DNA of 64,000 nt from WLWS01 sp965243105 (GCA_965243105.1 CBDEUC010000003.1:2604001-2668000); one strand, 5' to 3'. Counted from the stretch's first letter, positions 50,548-59,162 are shown. Numbers and translations: made by a program. The notes: generated from the sequence alone by a model not told the origin.

Positions 50548-51126
50548 ATGTCCATTATCAGGTTAGGCAATTTTGTCAATGAACTTGGCCGGGTCATCAA
50601 GAGCAATCCGGCGGAGCCGGAACTTCTGCAGGAGGCCAGGAACCTGATGCACGAGCTTGTCAGCCATGATGACTGGTTACCTGATCAATATGCCATCGCT
50701 CATCCGGACACCTATCAACAATACCTGCTGTATTGTGACGAACAAAAAAGATTCTCCGTAGTGAGTTTTGTCTGGGGACCGGGACAAAAAACACCGGTAC
50801 ACGATCATACAGTCTGGGGTGTTATCGGCATCTTGCGCGGTCTCGAGTTGTCTCAACGTTATGTCTTCGATGATTCGGGGACACTGAATCCCACGGAGCA
50901 GGACAGGTTGTTACCAGGCGATGTTGATCTTGTTTCTCCGAGTATTGGGGACATTCACGAAGTATCAAATGGCCTTGATGACCAGGATTCAATCAGCATT
51001 CATCTTTATGGTGCGAATATCGGCGAGGTAGAACGTCACGTGTACGCAGTACCTTCAGGGGAGAAAAAATCTTTCGTCTCGGGCTATGTAAATTCAGACA
51101 CCCCTGACATCTGGCAAGAGAATTGA
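50548..51126 (+). CDS. Cysteine dioxygenase-type thiol dioxygenase
   Basis: A 192-residue cupin-fold enzyme of the cysteine/3-mercaptopropionate dioxygenase family. The iron ligands are His85 and His87 in TPVHDHTVWGV and His137 in IGDIHEVSN; the stretch YLLYCDEQKRFSVVSFVWGP is typical. It oxidises a thiol to a sulfinate with O2. It starts a second transcription unit with the CoA transferase and crotonase. That context suggests a sulfur-containing acid as intermediate, but this is inference. Confidence 0.92.
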   Translation: MSIIRLGNFVNELGRVIKSNPAEPELLQEARNLMHELVSHDDWLPDQYAIAHPDTYQQYLLYCDEQKRFSVVSFVWGPGQKTPVHDHTVWGVIGILRGLELSQRYVFDDSGTLNPTEQDRLLPGDVDLVSPSIGDIHEVSNGLDDQDSISIHLYGANIGEVERHVYAVPSGEKKSFVSGYVNSDTPDIWQEN

Positions 51127-51160
51127 GCCCGGTGTAATCAACGTTATAGAAATCGAACCA

Positions 51161-52360
51161 ATGAATACTGAAGAGAAACAGGCTGATAAAGAACCGAATA
51201 AGCATAATATGCTTGCCGGTCTCAAGGTCATAGAGTTCGGCCAGATTGCTGCGGCGCCTTTCACTGGCAGCCTGTTGGCAGATCTTGGTGCCGATGTTGT
51301 GAAAGTTGAACGACCGGATGGTGGTGACGGAATGCGCCAATGGCCGCCCATATCAAGCAATGATGATGGCGAAGGCTTCAGCGAAAATTTCGCCTCTGTA
51401 AACAGGAACAAACGAAGCATTTGCGCCAATCTCAAGGATAAAGGGGATATTGCACTGGTAAAGCGCCTCTGTGAACACGCGGATGTGCTGATTGAAAATT
51501 ATCGTCCCGGTGTTTTGAAACGCCTGGGACTTGGACCAGAGCAAATTGCCGAGATAAATCCGCGCCTGGTGTATTGCTCCATCAGTGGCTATGGACAGGT
51601 AGGGCCGTACCGTGAAAAAGGTGCGTTTGATGTTACCGTGCAGGCAATGAGTGGACTAATGAGTGTAACGGGGGAGGAAAATGCGGAGCCGGTAAAGTGC
51701 GGTGTGCCTGTGGGGGATTTCGGTGCTGGTCTTTACGCAGCTTATTCTATTCTCGCGGCCGTTATGTATAGTCGTCAAAGTGGTCAAGGTGCATACCTTG
51801 ATTGTTCAATGCTGGGTGCACTGATCGGAATGTCGGCATTACAGACCAGCGAGTATTTTGGTACTGGTGTGGCGCCACGACCCCTGGGCTCCGCACATCC
51901 GCGTAATGCGCCGTACCAGGGCTTTCAGGCAAAAGACGGATACTTTGCTGTTGCCGCTGGAAATGACAAGCTTTGGAAGGATTTGTGCCAATTACTTGGA
52001 CTGGAAGAGCTTGTGGAAGATGGGCGCTTTTTAACCCAGTTCAAACGTGCACAAAACCAGAAGGCACTGGCCGAAATCCTGCAACCTGTCTTTTTAAAGG
52101 AATCGGTTAAACACTGGGTTGATGCGATAGACAGCTATGGTATTCCTTGCGCCCCGGTAAACGATTACCCCACTATCCTGGACGATCCACAGGTAAGGGA
52201 ACTTGGCCTCGTTGAGCCAATAACATTGCCGAACGGGTATGAAACCAGTACCACGCCATTTCCGGTGATGATCGATGGAAAAGTGCCATCGGTGAAACGT
52301 GCTCCGCCCAAGCTTGGAGAGCATACAGAAGAAGTATTGCAAGATTGGGCAGGCGCGTAA
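51161..52360 (+). CDS. CaiB/BaiF family CoA transferase
   Basis: A 399-residue class III CoA transferase. The N-terminal core is LAGLKVIEFGQIAAAPFTGS; the catalytic Asp157 lies in KGAFDVTVQAMSGLMSVTGE. Unusual is a 16-residue charged lead (MNTEEKQADKEPNKHN) before the usual start; the ATG at 51209 is an alternative. It activates a carboxylic acid as a CoA thioester using an acyl-CoA donor. The following crotonase begins at the base after its stop (TAAATG), so they are translationally coupled. Confidence 0.95.
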   Translation: MNTEEKQADKEPNKHNMLAGLKVIEFGQIAAAPFTGSLLADLGADVVKVERPDGGDGMRQWPPISSNDDGEGFSENFASVNRNKRSICANLKDKGDIALVKRLCEHADVLIENYRPGVLKRLGLGPEQIAEINPRLVYCSISGYGQVGPYREKGAFDVTVQAMSGLMSVTGEENAEPVKCGVPVGDFGAGLYAAYSILAAVMYSRQSGQGAYLDCSMLGALIGMSALQTSEYFGTGVAPRPLGSAHPRNAPYQGFQAKDGYFAVAAGNDKLWKDLCQLLGLEELVEDGRFLTQFKRAQNQKALAEILQPVFLKESVKHWVDAIDSYGIPCAPVNDYPTILDDPQVRELGLVEPITLPNGYETSTTPFPVMIDGKVPSVKRAPPKLGEHTEEVLQDWAGA

Positions 52361-53104
52361 ATGACTTCCCTGGTGTCATTATCTGAACTGCAAACGAATA
52401 CCTGGGAACTGGTATTACTGCGTGAAGATAAGGCGAATGCGCTCAACGAATCGCTGGTTTATGAGATACACGACGGTATCAGGCAACTCGTAGAGAAACA
52501 GGCCCGTGCCGTTATCATTCGCAGTAGCGGCAAGGTATTTTGCTCCGGTTTTGACTTTAGCGGTCATCGAACTCTATCAAGTGCAGACTTGCTGCAGCGG
52601 TTTGTGGCCATCGAGTTAATGCTGCAGGAACTGAGGTATGCTCCTTTTGTGTCCATGGCCTATGTTGCTGGAGCTGCATTTGGTGCCGGTGCGGATCTCG
52701 CACTTGCATGCACCTGGCGGATTGGTAGTCCGGCGAGTCAGTTTCGATTTCCTGGATTCCAGTTTGGCCTGGCACTGGGTACAAGGCACCTTGGCAGGGT
52801 TGTTGGTCATCAAAAGGCACGGGATATTCTTTTGCTCAACCAGGTACTTGCGGCAAGTGAGGCCAGGGAAGTTGGACTATTAACTGAACTTCTTGATGTT
52901 GGTGAATTCAACAACCACCGTGAGAGCATATTGGATCAGCTTGGAAATCTCGATAATGAAACCATCGAAAGGATCACCAGGCTCACATCAAATGACACCA
53001 GGCATGAAGATCTTTCTGAGTTGGTTCGATCTTTGACCTATGGAGATTTACATGCCCGGGTCGAAAGTTACCTTGAGAAGAGCAAACTGGCGGGGAAAAA
53101 CTGA
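52361..53104 (+). CDS. Enoyl-CoA hydratase/isomerase-family (crotonase) protein
   Basis: A 247-residue crotonase fold. The oxyanion-hole regions are KVFCSGFDFSGHR and VAGAAFGAGADLALAC. In hydratases, a Glu in the next loop (QPE) and a second Glu about 20 residues later do catalysis; here the loop reads RFPGFQFGLALGTRHLGR and then GHQKARDILLL, so both appear to be replaced. It may therefore be an isomerase, thioesterase, decarboxylase or C-C hydrolase of the superfamily. Directly coupled to the CoA transferase, so it should act on its thioester product. Confidence 0.9.
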   Translation: MTSLVSLSELQTNTWELVLLREDKANALNESLVYEIHDGIRQLVEKQARAVIIRSSGKVFCSGFDFSGHRTLSSADLLQRFVAIELMLQELRYAPFVSMAYVAGAAFGAGADLALACTWRIGSPASQFRFPGFQFGLALGTRHLGRVVGHQKARDILLLNQVLAASEAREVGLLTELLDVGEFNNHRESILDQLGNLDNETIERITRLTSNDTRHEDLSELVRSLTYGDLHARVESYLEKSKLAGKN

Positions 53105-53164
53105 TTCGCCATATCCTTACTACAGGGCTTCTTAATTAACACACCGGGTAATAGCGTAGAAGAC

Positions 53165-53617
53165 ATGAACAACGGAATACTGGTCGTCATCACCTTGCTT
53201 ATTGGAAGTATCTTTCCTTTCCAGGCGGTACTCAATAGTCGCCTCGGGTCAGCCCTGAATAATCCCCTGCTTGCAGCCTTCGTATCTTTCTTTACCGGGA
53301 CATGTATTTTATTTGTACTATTGCTGATCACCCGGGTGGAAGCACCGACATTGAAGGAATTGCAGGATGTTCCAGGATACCTGTACCTTGGTGGATTAAT
53401 AGGAATAACATTGATCGTGATGTATATCATCATGGCCCCATTGATCGGGGTAGCAAACGCAATCATGGCTGCAATAGTCGGACAGCTGATAATGTCCATC
53501 ATCATCGACCACTATGGTTTGCTGAATATGCCGGTAATTTCAATCAACCCCGCCCGCTTACTGGGGGCGGGATTGTTACTTGCTGGCTTATATTTAATTC
53601 AAAAAAAGGCTTTTTGA
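53165..53617 (+). CDS. YdcZ-like DMT transporter (DUF606)
   Basis: A 150-residue membrane protein with five hydrophobic segments. GILVVITLLIGSIFPFQAVL and NPLLAAFVSFFTGTCILFVL match the DUF606/YdcZ family, and the last helix is LLGAGLLLAGLYLIQKKAF. One-copy members are thought to form dimers. It could export or import a pathway compound. It follows the crotonase by 60 bp and precedes a GST. Confidence 0.88.
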   Translation: MNNGILVVITLLIGSIFPFQAVLNSRLGSALNNPLLAAFVSFFTGTCILFVLLLITRVEAPTLKELQDVPGYLYLGGLIGITLIVMYIIMAPLIGVANAIMAAIVGQLIMSIIIDHYGLLNMPVISINPARLLGAGLLLAGLYLIQKKAF

Positions 53618-53666
53618 AAAAACCACTCTTTTAAATCCCAATAATTAACAATAGAAGGATCGTCAA

Positions 53667-54263
53667 ATGAAACTCTATACGCACCCTGGTACATGTTCTT
53701 CCGCTGCCCACATAAGTCTTGCCGAATCAGGTATTGATTATGAAATTGTAAAAGTTGATATAAAGGGTGATCGAATTCTGCCTGATGGACGACATTTGAA
53801 TGATGTTAATCCCAAGGGTTATGTCCCGTCACTGGAATATGCGGATGGAAAGTTCCTGACGGAAAATGTTGCAATATTGCAGTACATAGCAGATCAAAGC
53901 CCGGATTCAGGTTTAGCGCCGGCAAACGGTACAATGGAGCGATATGAGCTACAAAGTTGGCTGGGCTATGTTAACTCCGAAGTACACAAGACATTCGGCG
54001 CCATGTTCAATCCGGCGCTACCAGAAGAAATGAAAGGTCCCATCCTGGAGAAAAATGCAACTCAGTTAAGGTACATCGATGGACACCTGGCCGACCGAAA
54101 GTTTCTTATGGGCGATGACTTTAGCGTTGCAGACGCATACCTTTTTATCACTTTGAGCTGGATGCCGGGTTTTGGGGTCGATTTATCAAACTACCCAAAT
54201 TTAGCGGCTTATGAAGCACGTATTGCCGAACGAGAATCCGTTAAGACAGTCAAGGCTGCCTGA
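53667..54263 (+). CDS. Glutathione S-transferase
   Basis: A 198-residue bacterial GST of the beta-class type: MKLYTHPGTCSSAAHISLAE with the catalytic Cys10, the thioredoxin-fold VNPKGYVPSLEY with its cis-Pro and FLTENVAILQYIAD, and the C-terminal helix MGDDFSVADAYLF. It conjugates or reduces electrophiles with glutathione. It is close in layout to GstA. It ends shortly before the terminator cassette at 54297. Confidence 0.95.
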   Translation: MKLYTHPGTCSSAAHISLAESGIDYEIVKVDIKGDRILPDGRHLNDVNPKGYVPSLEYADGKFLTENVAILQYIADQSPDSGLAPANGTMERYELQSWLGYVNSEVHKTFGAMFNPALPEEMKGPILEKNATQLRYIDGHLADRKFLMGDDFSVADAYLFITLSWMPGFGVDLSNYPNLAAYEARIAERESVKTVKAA

Positions 54264-54296
54264 ACCAACAATCAGTCCTCTTTTATCCTTACCTTA

Positions 54297-54341
54297 AGGT
54301 GCGCCATGCAATAAAGAAACCCGCCGTGTGCGGGTTTTTTG
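54297..54341 (+). terminator. Intrinsic terminator cassette with tRNA-tail-like lead (copy 4)
   Basis: AAGGTGCGCCAT followed by AAACCCGC-CGTGT-GCGGGTTT and T residues. It matches the cassette at 30747-30791 in 38 of 45 positions, including the GGTGCGCCA. It ends the long plus-strand operon. It may be the most distant and most worn tRNA-Arg footprint, or just a shared terminator repeat. Confidence 0.75.
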
Positions 54342-54385
54342 ATGGTCTGACAAAATTCTGAGATTGACCATCAAGTTCAACGACG

Positions 54386-54838
54386 CTACTTAGTCGACGA
54401 GGTTGCAAGTTTCTCTAACCTGTCCCGAATAATAGGCATCTCAGTTTCATGGGACACGCAGGTCAGCTTCCACTTTTCGTCATCCGCCTGCAGGTTGCGC
54501 CAGCTTAACAGTGTCACCAGGCAGCTATCACTGTCAGCACCCACTACCTCGCCGGGTACGATGCGAATAACATTTCGCGGCTGGAGGTTTTCTGGGTCCG
54601 GTCCTACATGGTAATAAATCATGCCCCGTTCCGGGTCTTTATCTATGCGGACATAGAGTTCCGCCCCGTTAAAAATGGAAGTGCCGGAATAAAGATTGTC
54701 ACTCAACTTGCGCCTGTTCATGCTTCCCAGTGTCCAGTCCCCCTGGGCAACACCGTCGCTGAGATACTCAAAGGCGATCTCAACGGGCGCCTTCACTTCG
54801 ATAGTGCTGCTATGACAATGCTGATCACCTGTGTACAT
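54386..54838 (-). CDS. SRPBCC-fold protein
   Basis: A 150-residue START/Bet v1-like (SRPBCC) protein: SSTIEVKAPVEIAFEYLSDG is the typical first strand and helix, then GAELYVRIDKDPERGMIYYH, and the long C-terminal helix IIRDRLEKLATSSTK. It binds a hydrophobic ligand. It is on the opposite strand between two GST genes, divergent from the LinD-like one by 98 bp. The specific role is unknown. Confidence 0.82.
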   Translation of the reverse strand: MYTGDQHCHSSTIEVKAPVEIAFEYLSDGVAQGDWTLGSMNRRKLSDNLYSGTSIFNGAELYVRIDKDPERGMIYYHVGPDPENLQPRNVIRIVPGEVVGADSDSCLVTLLSWRNLQADDEKWKLTCVSHETEMPIIRDRLEKLATSSTK

Positions 54839-54936
54839 TGATAATTTTCTCCCTGCGGAACATATAATCGCTAACTATACGATATTGCCGAATACGCCAG
54901 CAAACTCAAACCGGGCAATATGATAAGCTAGAGCTT

Positions 54937-55941
54937 ATGACAAGCTCGAAAATCAAGGATTTCGATAAGTTGCTCGCCGATGCCGATGCGGCGTTGACCG
55001 ACTGCGATACGAGAACGCTGCAGGGTGGATTGTCTCCGGATGAAGCACCGAAGTACGAGCTTTATCACAATGTCGGCTCGATTTGTGCACAAAAGGTGCG
55101 GACCGTGCTTGCCGAGCTGGACGTCCCTTATGTCTCCCACGATATCCCCATCGTTGCCGAGCCCTGGCCAACCTATAATCCCGACTATGTGAAGCTACGT
55201 ATTGCCGGGAGCAGGGGACAGGATTTTGTCAGCGGACATACGGGAAGCAGTTCCACGAGTCAGCATGGCTTTGATCCCACTGTCGTTCCTACTTTTATTG
55301 ACCGTGTCGCGGAGAATATAGTGATTGATTCACAGCGTATCTGCCGTTACATCGATGCAGAAATCGGCCAGTCAACACTGCGACCGGTGGAATTGGAAAA
55401 AGAGATTGACGAGCAGACGGCCATCGTGGATGACATTCCCAACATTGCGCTTTCCTTTGGTACACACCCCGGCGTTGACCCCCGGCCACACAGTATCAGG
55501 AAGTATGCTGATGGCGCCATGTTACGAAAACTCAAGGCTCTCAAGAAGGTGCGTGAGCTTCATAGCTCCAACGAGACAATCGTCAAAGCTATTGATGCAA
55601 AGATGGTCAAGGAGCAGGCTGCTCTTGATTTCCTGGACGATGCAGAATTTATGAATGGTGTACTAGCGCGGACAGATAACTGTATCGCAACACTGGAGAG
55701 CGCGCTGGAGAGTTCAACAACAGATTGGCTGTGCAGCGATAACTACACCATGGCGGATCTTTTCTGGGGTATCAACCTGTATCGACTGAAAGCGTTGGGG
55801 ATGGGCTATTTGTGGGATCCCGAGGCCTACCCTCACGAGAGGGCAGTTGATCGCCCCAACGTTCGCGCCTATGCAGAGCGCCTTGCCGGGAGGCCGTCTT
55901 TTCGCCATGCCGTTGCTGATTGGGGCGTGGCATTTAACTAA
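54937..55941 (+). CDS. LinD/PcpC-like glutathione S-transferase (possible reductive dehalogenase)
   Basis: A 334-residue protein of the enlarged GST type. YELYHNVGSICAQKVRTVLA with Cys50, FDPTVVPTFIDR, IVIDSQRICRYID, KMVKEQAALDFLDDAEF and TMADLFWGINLYRLKALGMG match, as I remember them, the chlorohydroquinone reductive dehalogenases LinD and PcpC. Those use glutathione to remove chlorine from rings. Beta-etherases and maleylacetoacetate-type isomerases are alternatives. It stands before an MFS gene (62 bp), so a halogenated or ether-linked aromatic may be handled here. Confidence 0.82.
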   Translation: MTSSKIKDFDKLLADADAALTDCDTRTLQGGLSPDEAPKYELYHNVGSICAQKVRTVLAELDVPYVSHDIPIVAEPWPTYNPDYVKLRIAGSRGQDFVSGHTGSSSTSQHGFDPTVVPTFIDRVAENIVIDSQRICRYIDAEIGQSTLRPVELEKEIDEQTAIVDDIPNIALSFGTHPGVDPRPHSIRKYADGAMLRKLKALKKVRELHSSNETIVKAIDAKMVKEQAALDFLDDAEFMNGVLARTDNCIATLESALESSTTDWLCSDNYTMADLFWGINLYRLKALGMGYLWDPEAYPHERAVDRPNVRAYAERLAGRPSFRHAVADWGVAFN

Positions 55942-56003
55942 TCTCTGGAGTAGGCTTTGGCGTACCGGCTGCGCTATTCAAATTAAATGGGGGAAGAGTT
56001 CAG

Positions 56004-57167
56004 ATGAGTGATGAAGAATTACAGTCGCAGCTTAACAGCCCGGTAGTCTTATTCTCGGTATTCATTATTGGTGCCCTGGGAATTGTCGGGTTCCAGGTCG
56101 TGCCGGCAATGGCCATCGGCATGATTACCGATCTTTCCTTTAATGAAATACAGGTAGGTCGTGTCGGTAGTGCACAGCTATGGGGTATCGCGCTCGGCGC
56201 CTTGATCACACTTCCCATGGTGAAGAAATTCAGATGGAGGACCATTGCTTATATCGGTATAGGCAGCATTATCCTGAGCGACCTGGCATCCATATGGCTG
56301 AACGAATATAACGCCTTTATCGTAGTTCGTTTTCTGCAGGGGACCGCCGGGGGAATATGTGTTTCTTTTGCCTACTACGCTCTTGGTAATACACGACTGG
56401 TAGATAGAAATTTTGGATTGTTCCTGTCGGTACAGGTGGTTATCGCGATACTGGCCAACATGTTTTTACCGGCGATGGTTGAAGCCAGGGGCATTGCCGT
56501 TATTTTCATTGCGCTTGTGACACTGGAAGTCATTACCCTGTTATTCCTGATACGCAAGATTCCCAACATGGAAGTCAAGGAGCACGCCGATACCGGGACA
56601 AACGATTCAAGCAGCTGGTTTTACTGCGTCTCACAACTCCTGTCGATTTTGTGCTTTTTTATCGCGATAGGGGGCGTATGGGTCTATCTCGCCCCCATTG
56701 GACTGGATGCGGGTCTTACAGAACAGGCAACCGGCCGTGCTATCAGTATTGGCCTGTTTGGCGGGCTCGCGGGTTCGTTTGTCGCAGCACAGCTGAACAT
56801 AAAATGGGGTCGCATTTTGCCGGTGATTGTTTCCGCAGGCATTATGCTTGCTGCAGTCGCGTTGCTGTATAGCGGATTTGATTACGCCCTTTTCATGCTG
56901 GCAGCGGGCCTGTTTGTGTTTGGCTGGTATTTCTACTTTCCCTACCAGCCCGGGACGCTGGCCGAATTTGACCGGGATGGCAGGCCCATGATCCTTGTAA
57001 ATTTTGTTGCCGGTGTCGGCTCAGGAGCCGGCCCTTTTGTCGTATCAATATTTCTTGAAGGAAACTTCGTGCCAGCCTACCTGGTTACTGTTACCTTTTT
57101 AATTCTTTCGGTCCTGGTAACAGTCTTCAATATCATTACCGGTCGCAAACAAATGAAAAGCGCTTGA
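56004..57167 (+). CDS. MFS transporter
   Basis: A 387-residue inner-membrane protein with twelve helices: VVLFSVFIIGALGIVGFQVV at the start, GTAGGICVSFAYYALG in the fourth and fifth helices, and PYQPGTLAEFDRDGRPMIL before helix 11. A GGGG(A) box precedes the ATG. It forms a unit with the LinD-like GST gene. No substrate can be assigned. Confidence 0.9.
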   Translation: MSDEELQSQLNSPVVLFSVFIIGALGIVGFQVVPAMAIGMITDLSFNEIQVGRVGSAQLWGIALGALITLPMVKKFRWRTIAYIGIGSIILSDLASIWLNEYNAFIVVRFLQGTAGGICVSFAYYALGNTRLVDRNFGLFLSVQVVIAILANMFLPAMVEARGIAVIFIALVTLEVITLLFLIRKIPNMEVKEHADTGTNDSSSWFYCVSQLLSILCFFIAIGGVWVYLAPIGLDAGLTEQATGRAISIGLFGGLAGSFVAAQLNIKWGRILPVIVSAGIMLAAVALLYSGFDYALFMLAAGLFVFGWYFYFPYQPGTLAEFDRDGRPMILVNFVAGVGSGAGPFVVSIFLEGNFVPAYLVTVTFLILSVLVTVFNIITGRKQMKSA

Positions 57168-57202
57168 TCTGTGCCTACGATTACCCAATTGGGGCCTCAA
57201 TC

Positions 57203-57226
57203 AAAAAACCCCGCTAATGCGGGGTC
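57203..57226 (-). terminator. Intrinsic terminator of the cold-shock gene
   Basis: On the minus strand CCCCGC-ATTA-GCGGGG followed by TTTTTT, 29 bp after the cold-shock gene. It lies in the convergent gap with the MFS gene and may serve both directions. Confidence 0.9.
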
Positions 57227-57254
57227 TTCGTTGTAACACTGTCAGCTTTCATGC

Positions 57255-57458
57255 TTACTGAGTGACAACATCGACTGCGCTAGGTCCTTTTGGTCCATTT
57301 TCTGTGTTGTATTCAACACTTGCACCCTCTGCAAGAGATCTAAAGCCATCTGACTTGATTGCACTGTGATGTACAAAGACATCAGCGCTGCCATCAGATG
57401 GTGAAATAAAACCAAAACCCTTGCTGTCGTTAAACCACTTTACTGTTCCTGTAGCCAT
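57255..57458 (-). CDS. Cold-shock protein, CspA family
   Basis: A 67-residue OB-fold nucleic-acid chaperone: MATGTVKWFNDSKGFGFISP holds RNP1 (KGFGFI) and DVFVHHSAI holds RNP2. It binds single-stranded RNA and DNA and is often induced by cold. A 200-bp upstream gap (57459-57659) on its 5' side allows a long leader, as is usual for such genes. It stands alone, with its own terminator. Confidence 0.97.
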   Translation of the reverse strand: MATGTVKWFNDSKGFGFISPSDGSADVFVHHSAIKSDGFRSLAEGASVEYNTENGPKGPSAVDVVTQ

Positions 57459-57659
57459 ATCGGTGACCTCTAAATTAATTAAAAAGAAAATTGTATTAGC
57501 GCGTAAGAATATTGCGAATAAAGTCGGAAGGAGCTGCGTTAATACATTGCGAGGAACTACCGGATACCGCTACCAACATCACTAATGGGCGCACACTATA
57601 GTATTAGATCCAATAAAGCTATCTTTATTGCCAAGTATTTTACTATTGGCTGAATATAA

Positions 57660-57959
57660 TCATAGATCGTTATAGCTAATCATGACCGAACCATCGCTTT
57701 TAAATTGCCGTTTTTCGATTAATCTTCTTGATGCATTTTCTATATCTACACGTTTGTCTTTGACAATCTGCATGGGGTCACCCTGGAAAACCCTGTATTT
57801 TTTGCGTAAATCGTCGATTTTGACCCTGCACAGGATGCGTTCTCCCTTAAGTTGCGCAACGATGGTTGCGACATTTGTTTCAGGGTTCAAAGAATGAAGT
57901 GTCGGAAATGAAAGAGTTTCATCACCTGTTTTACCGGGCGTTCGGTTTGGAGGTGTCAT
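57660..57959 (-). CDS. DUF1488-like small protein
   Basis: A 99-residue protein. After a 15-residue polar lead, ETLSFPTLHSLNPETNVATI and CRVKIDDLRKKYRV begin the domain, and IENASRRLIEKRQFKSDGSV ends it. The layout resembles DUF1488, a small family without known function, but the match is from memory and not strong. ATG start. It stands alone between the cold-shock gene and the hydrolase gene. Confidence 0.65.
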   Translation of the reverse strand: MTPPNRTPGKTGDETLSFPTLHSLNPETNVATIVAQLKGERILCRVKIDDLRKKYRVFQGDPMQIVKDKRVDIENASRRLIEKRQFKSDGSVMISYNDL

Positions 57960-58085
57960 TTGCGTTGTTCTCCAGTTGATGAGTGGATTAACGCAAAAAT
58001 GCCGACTGCCAACACAGGCTATGGATACGCTAAATATAGGGTATCAAGTTACCATGAAAGGGTCAGGATGTCTTGTAAGAAGATA

Positions 58086-59162
58086 TTATTCCCGCGATTG
58101 CATAAAATCTCGCACGATTTTTTCCAGTTCCGCAAGCTCACATTGTCTTTCGGTTGAATAGTGACCACATCGCCCAGGCAATACGTGGCTCTCCAGGTTC
58201 AAGTCGTGTGCCAGTTCAAGGGAAGGTCCTGGATTCAGAGTCATGTCGGTGTCAAAAACAATAACCAGGCCGCTAACAGGCCCTAACCCATCCAACCGGT
58301 CCTGCAATTTTTCGCCGTAAGGTGTACGAATGTCATGGTCAAGTACAGCCCTCACCTGGCTTCGGCGGTCAAGCATTGATGCTGCGACTTGTTGCTTTTG
58401 TATGCTGAAGGTTTGCCAGGCCTTATCCGACTCTGAAGCTTTGAATGTGTCAATAACGTAAGCCGGTGTCCATGAAAAAAGTGCGTCCATTTTTGGTAAA
58501 AGCGTCGATAGCTCACTTGCCTTCTCCTTGTCATCTTCGGCAAGGCCAAGAAGCTGGTCGAGGGACTGCCAGAGAAGTTTATCGTAGGAGCTTAACCACG
58601 GTGTGCCTTCAATAGAAACAAAATGGTCAGCGAATCCAGGATAGTTCATCAACCATTCAAACACCTGGTTTCCACCCATAGACAGGCCGGACACAGTATG
58701 AACATGATCTATTAATAGATGTTCTGTGAGCAACCTGTGCTGTGCATTGACCATGTCTCGTATTGAAAATCCAGGGAATGCCGTGCCGGATTGACGCGTA
58801 TTGTTGGATGGGGATGACGAGATACCGTTACCAAGAGCATTGATCACGATAATACGATACCGGCTCGTGTCGTAGAGTTTTCCAGGCCCAATGAGATCGC
58901 TGGCATAGACATCCAGCGCGGTGCCCGTGTGCCATGTTGGCACAACGATGATTTTTGCAATTTCACCTGCATGTTTCCCAAAAATGCGAAAACCAATGCG
59001 ACAGTCCAGGATCGACGCGCCACTTTCAAGCTGGCATTCACCCAAATCCGCGTATTGCAGTTCATTTCCATTCTCGGCAATCCCCGTAACTGGCGCAAAA
59101 ACCAGGAATAGTGAAGAAGCCAGGATCAGTTCCAGGAATCGAGGTAGTTTCCCAAGAGCCAT
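58086..59162 (-). CDS. Exported alpha/beta hydrolase, MetX/homoserine acetyltransferase-like
   Basis: A 358-residue protein from the ATG at 59162, chosen because LPRFLELILASSLFLVFAPV then forms a signal peptide; the open frame reaches 59303 but would overlap the amidohydrolase. MetX-like motifs are VINALGNGISSSPSNN, the nucleophile Ser161 in TVSGLSMGGNQVF, Asp in LVIVFDTDMTL and His in RCGHYSTE. MetX enzymes are cytoplasmic; an exported one is more likely an esterase or another hydrolase. It is 52 bp downstream of the amidohydrolase on the same strand. Confidence 0.85.
   Translation of the reverse strand: MALGKLPRFLELILASSLFLVFAPVTGIAENGNELQYADLGECQLESGASILDCRIGFRIFGKHAGEIAKIIVVPTWHTGTALDVYASDLIGPGKLYDTSRYRIIVINALGNGISSSPSNNTRQSGTAFPGFSIRDMVNAQHRLLTEHLLIDHVHTVSGLSMGGNQVFEWLMNYPGFADHFVSIEGTPWLSSYDKLLWQSLDQLLGLAEDDKEKASELSTLLPKMDALFSWTPAYVIDTFKASESDKAWQTFSIQKQQVAASMLDRRSQVRAVLDHDIRTPYGEKLQDRLDGLGPVSGLVIVFDTDMTLNPGPSLELAHDLNLESHVLPGRCGHYSTERQCELAELEKIVRDFMQSRE

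Noticed and set aside
26182..54341. CRISPR array as an explanation for the repeated units
   Set aside because: The repeats are few, far apart, of different length and tied to tRNA and terminators; there are no regular spacers and no cas genes.
57660..57959. PilZ-domain protein
   Set aside because: The RxxxR and D/NxSxxG motifs of PilZ are absent; the DUF1488-like layout fits better.
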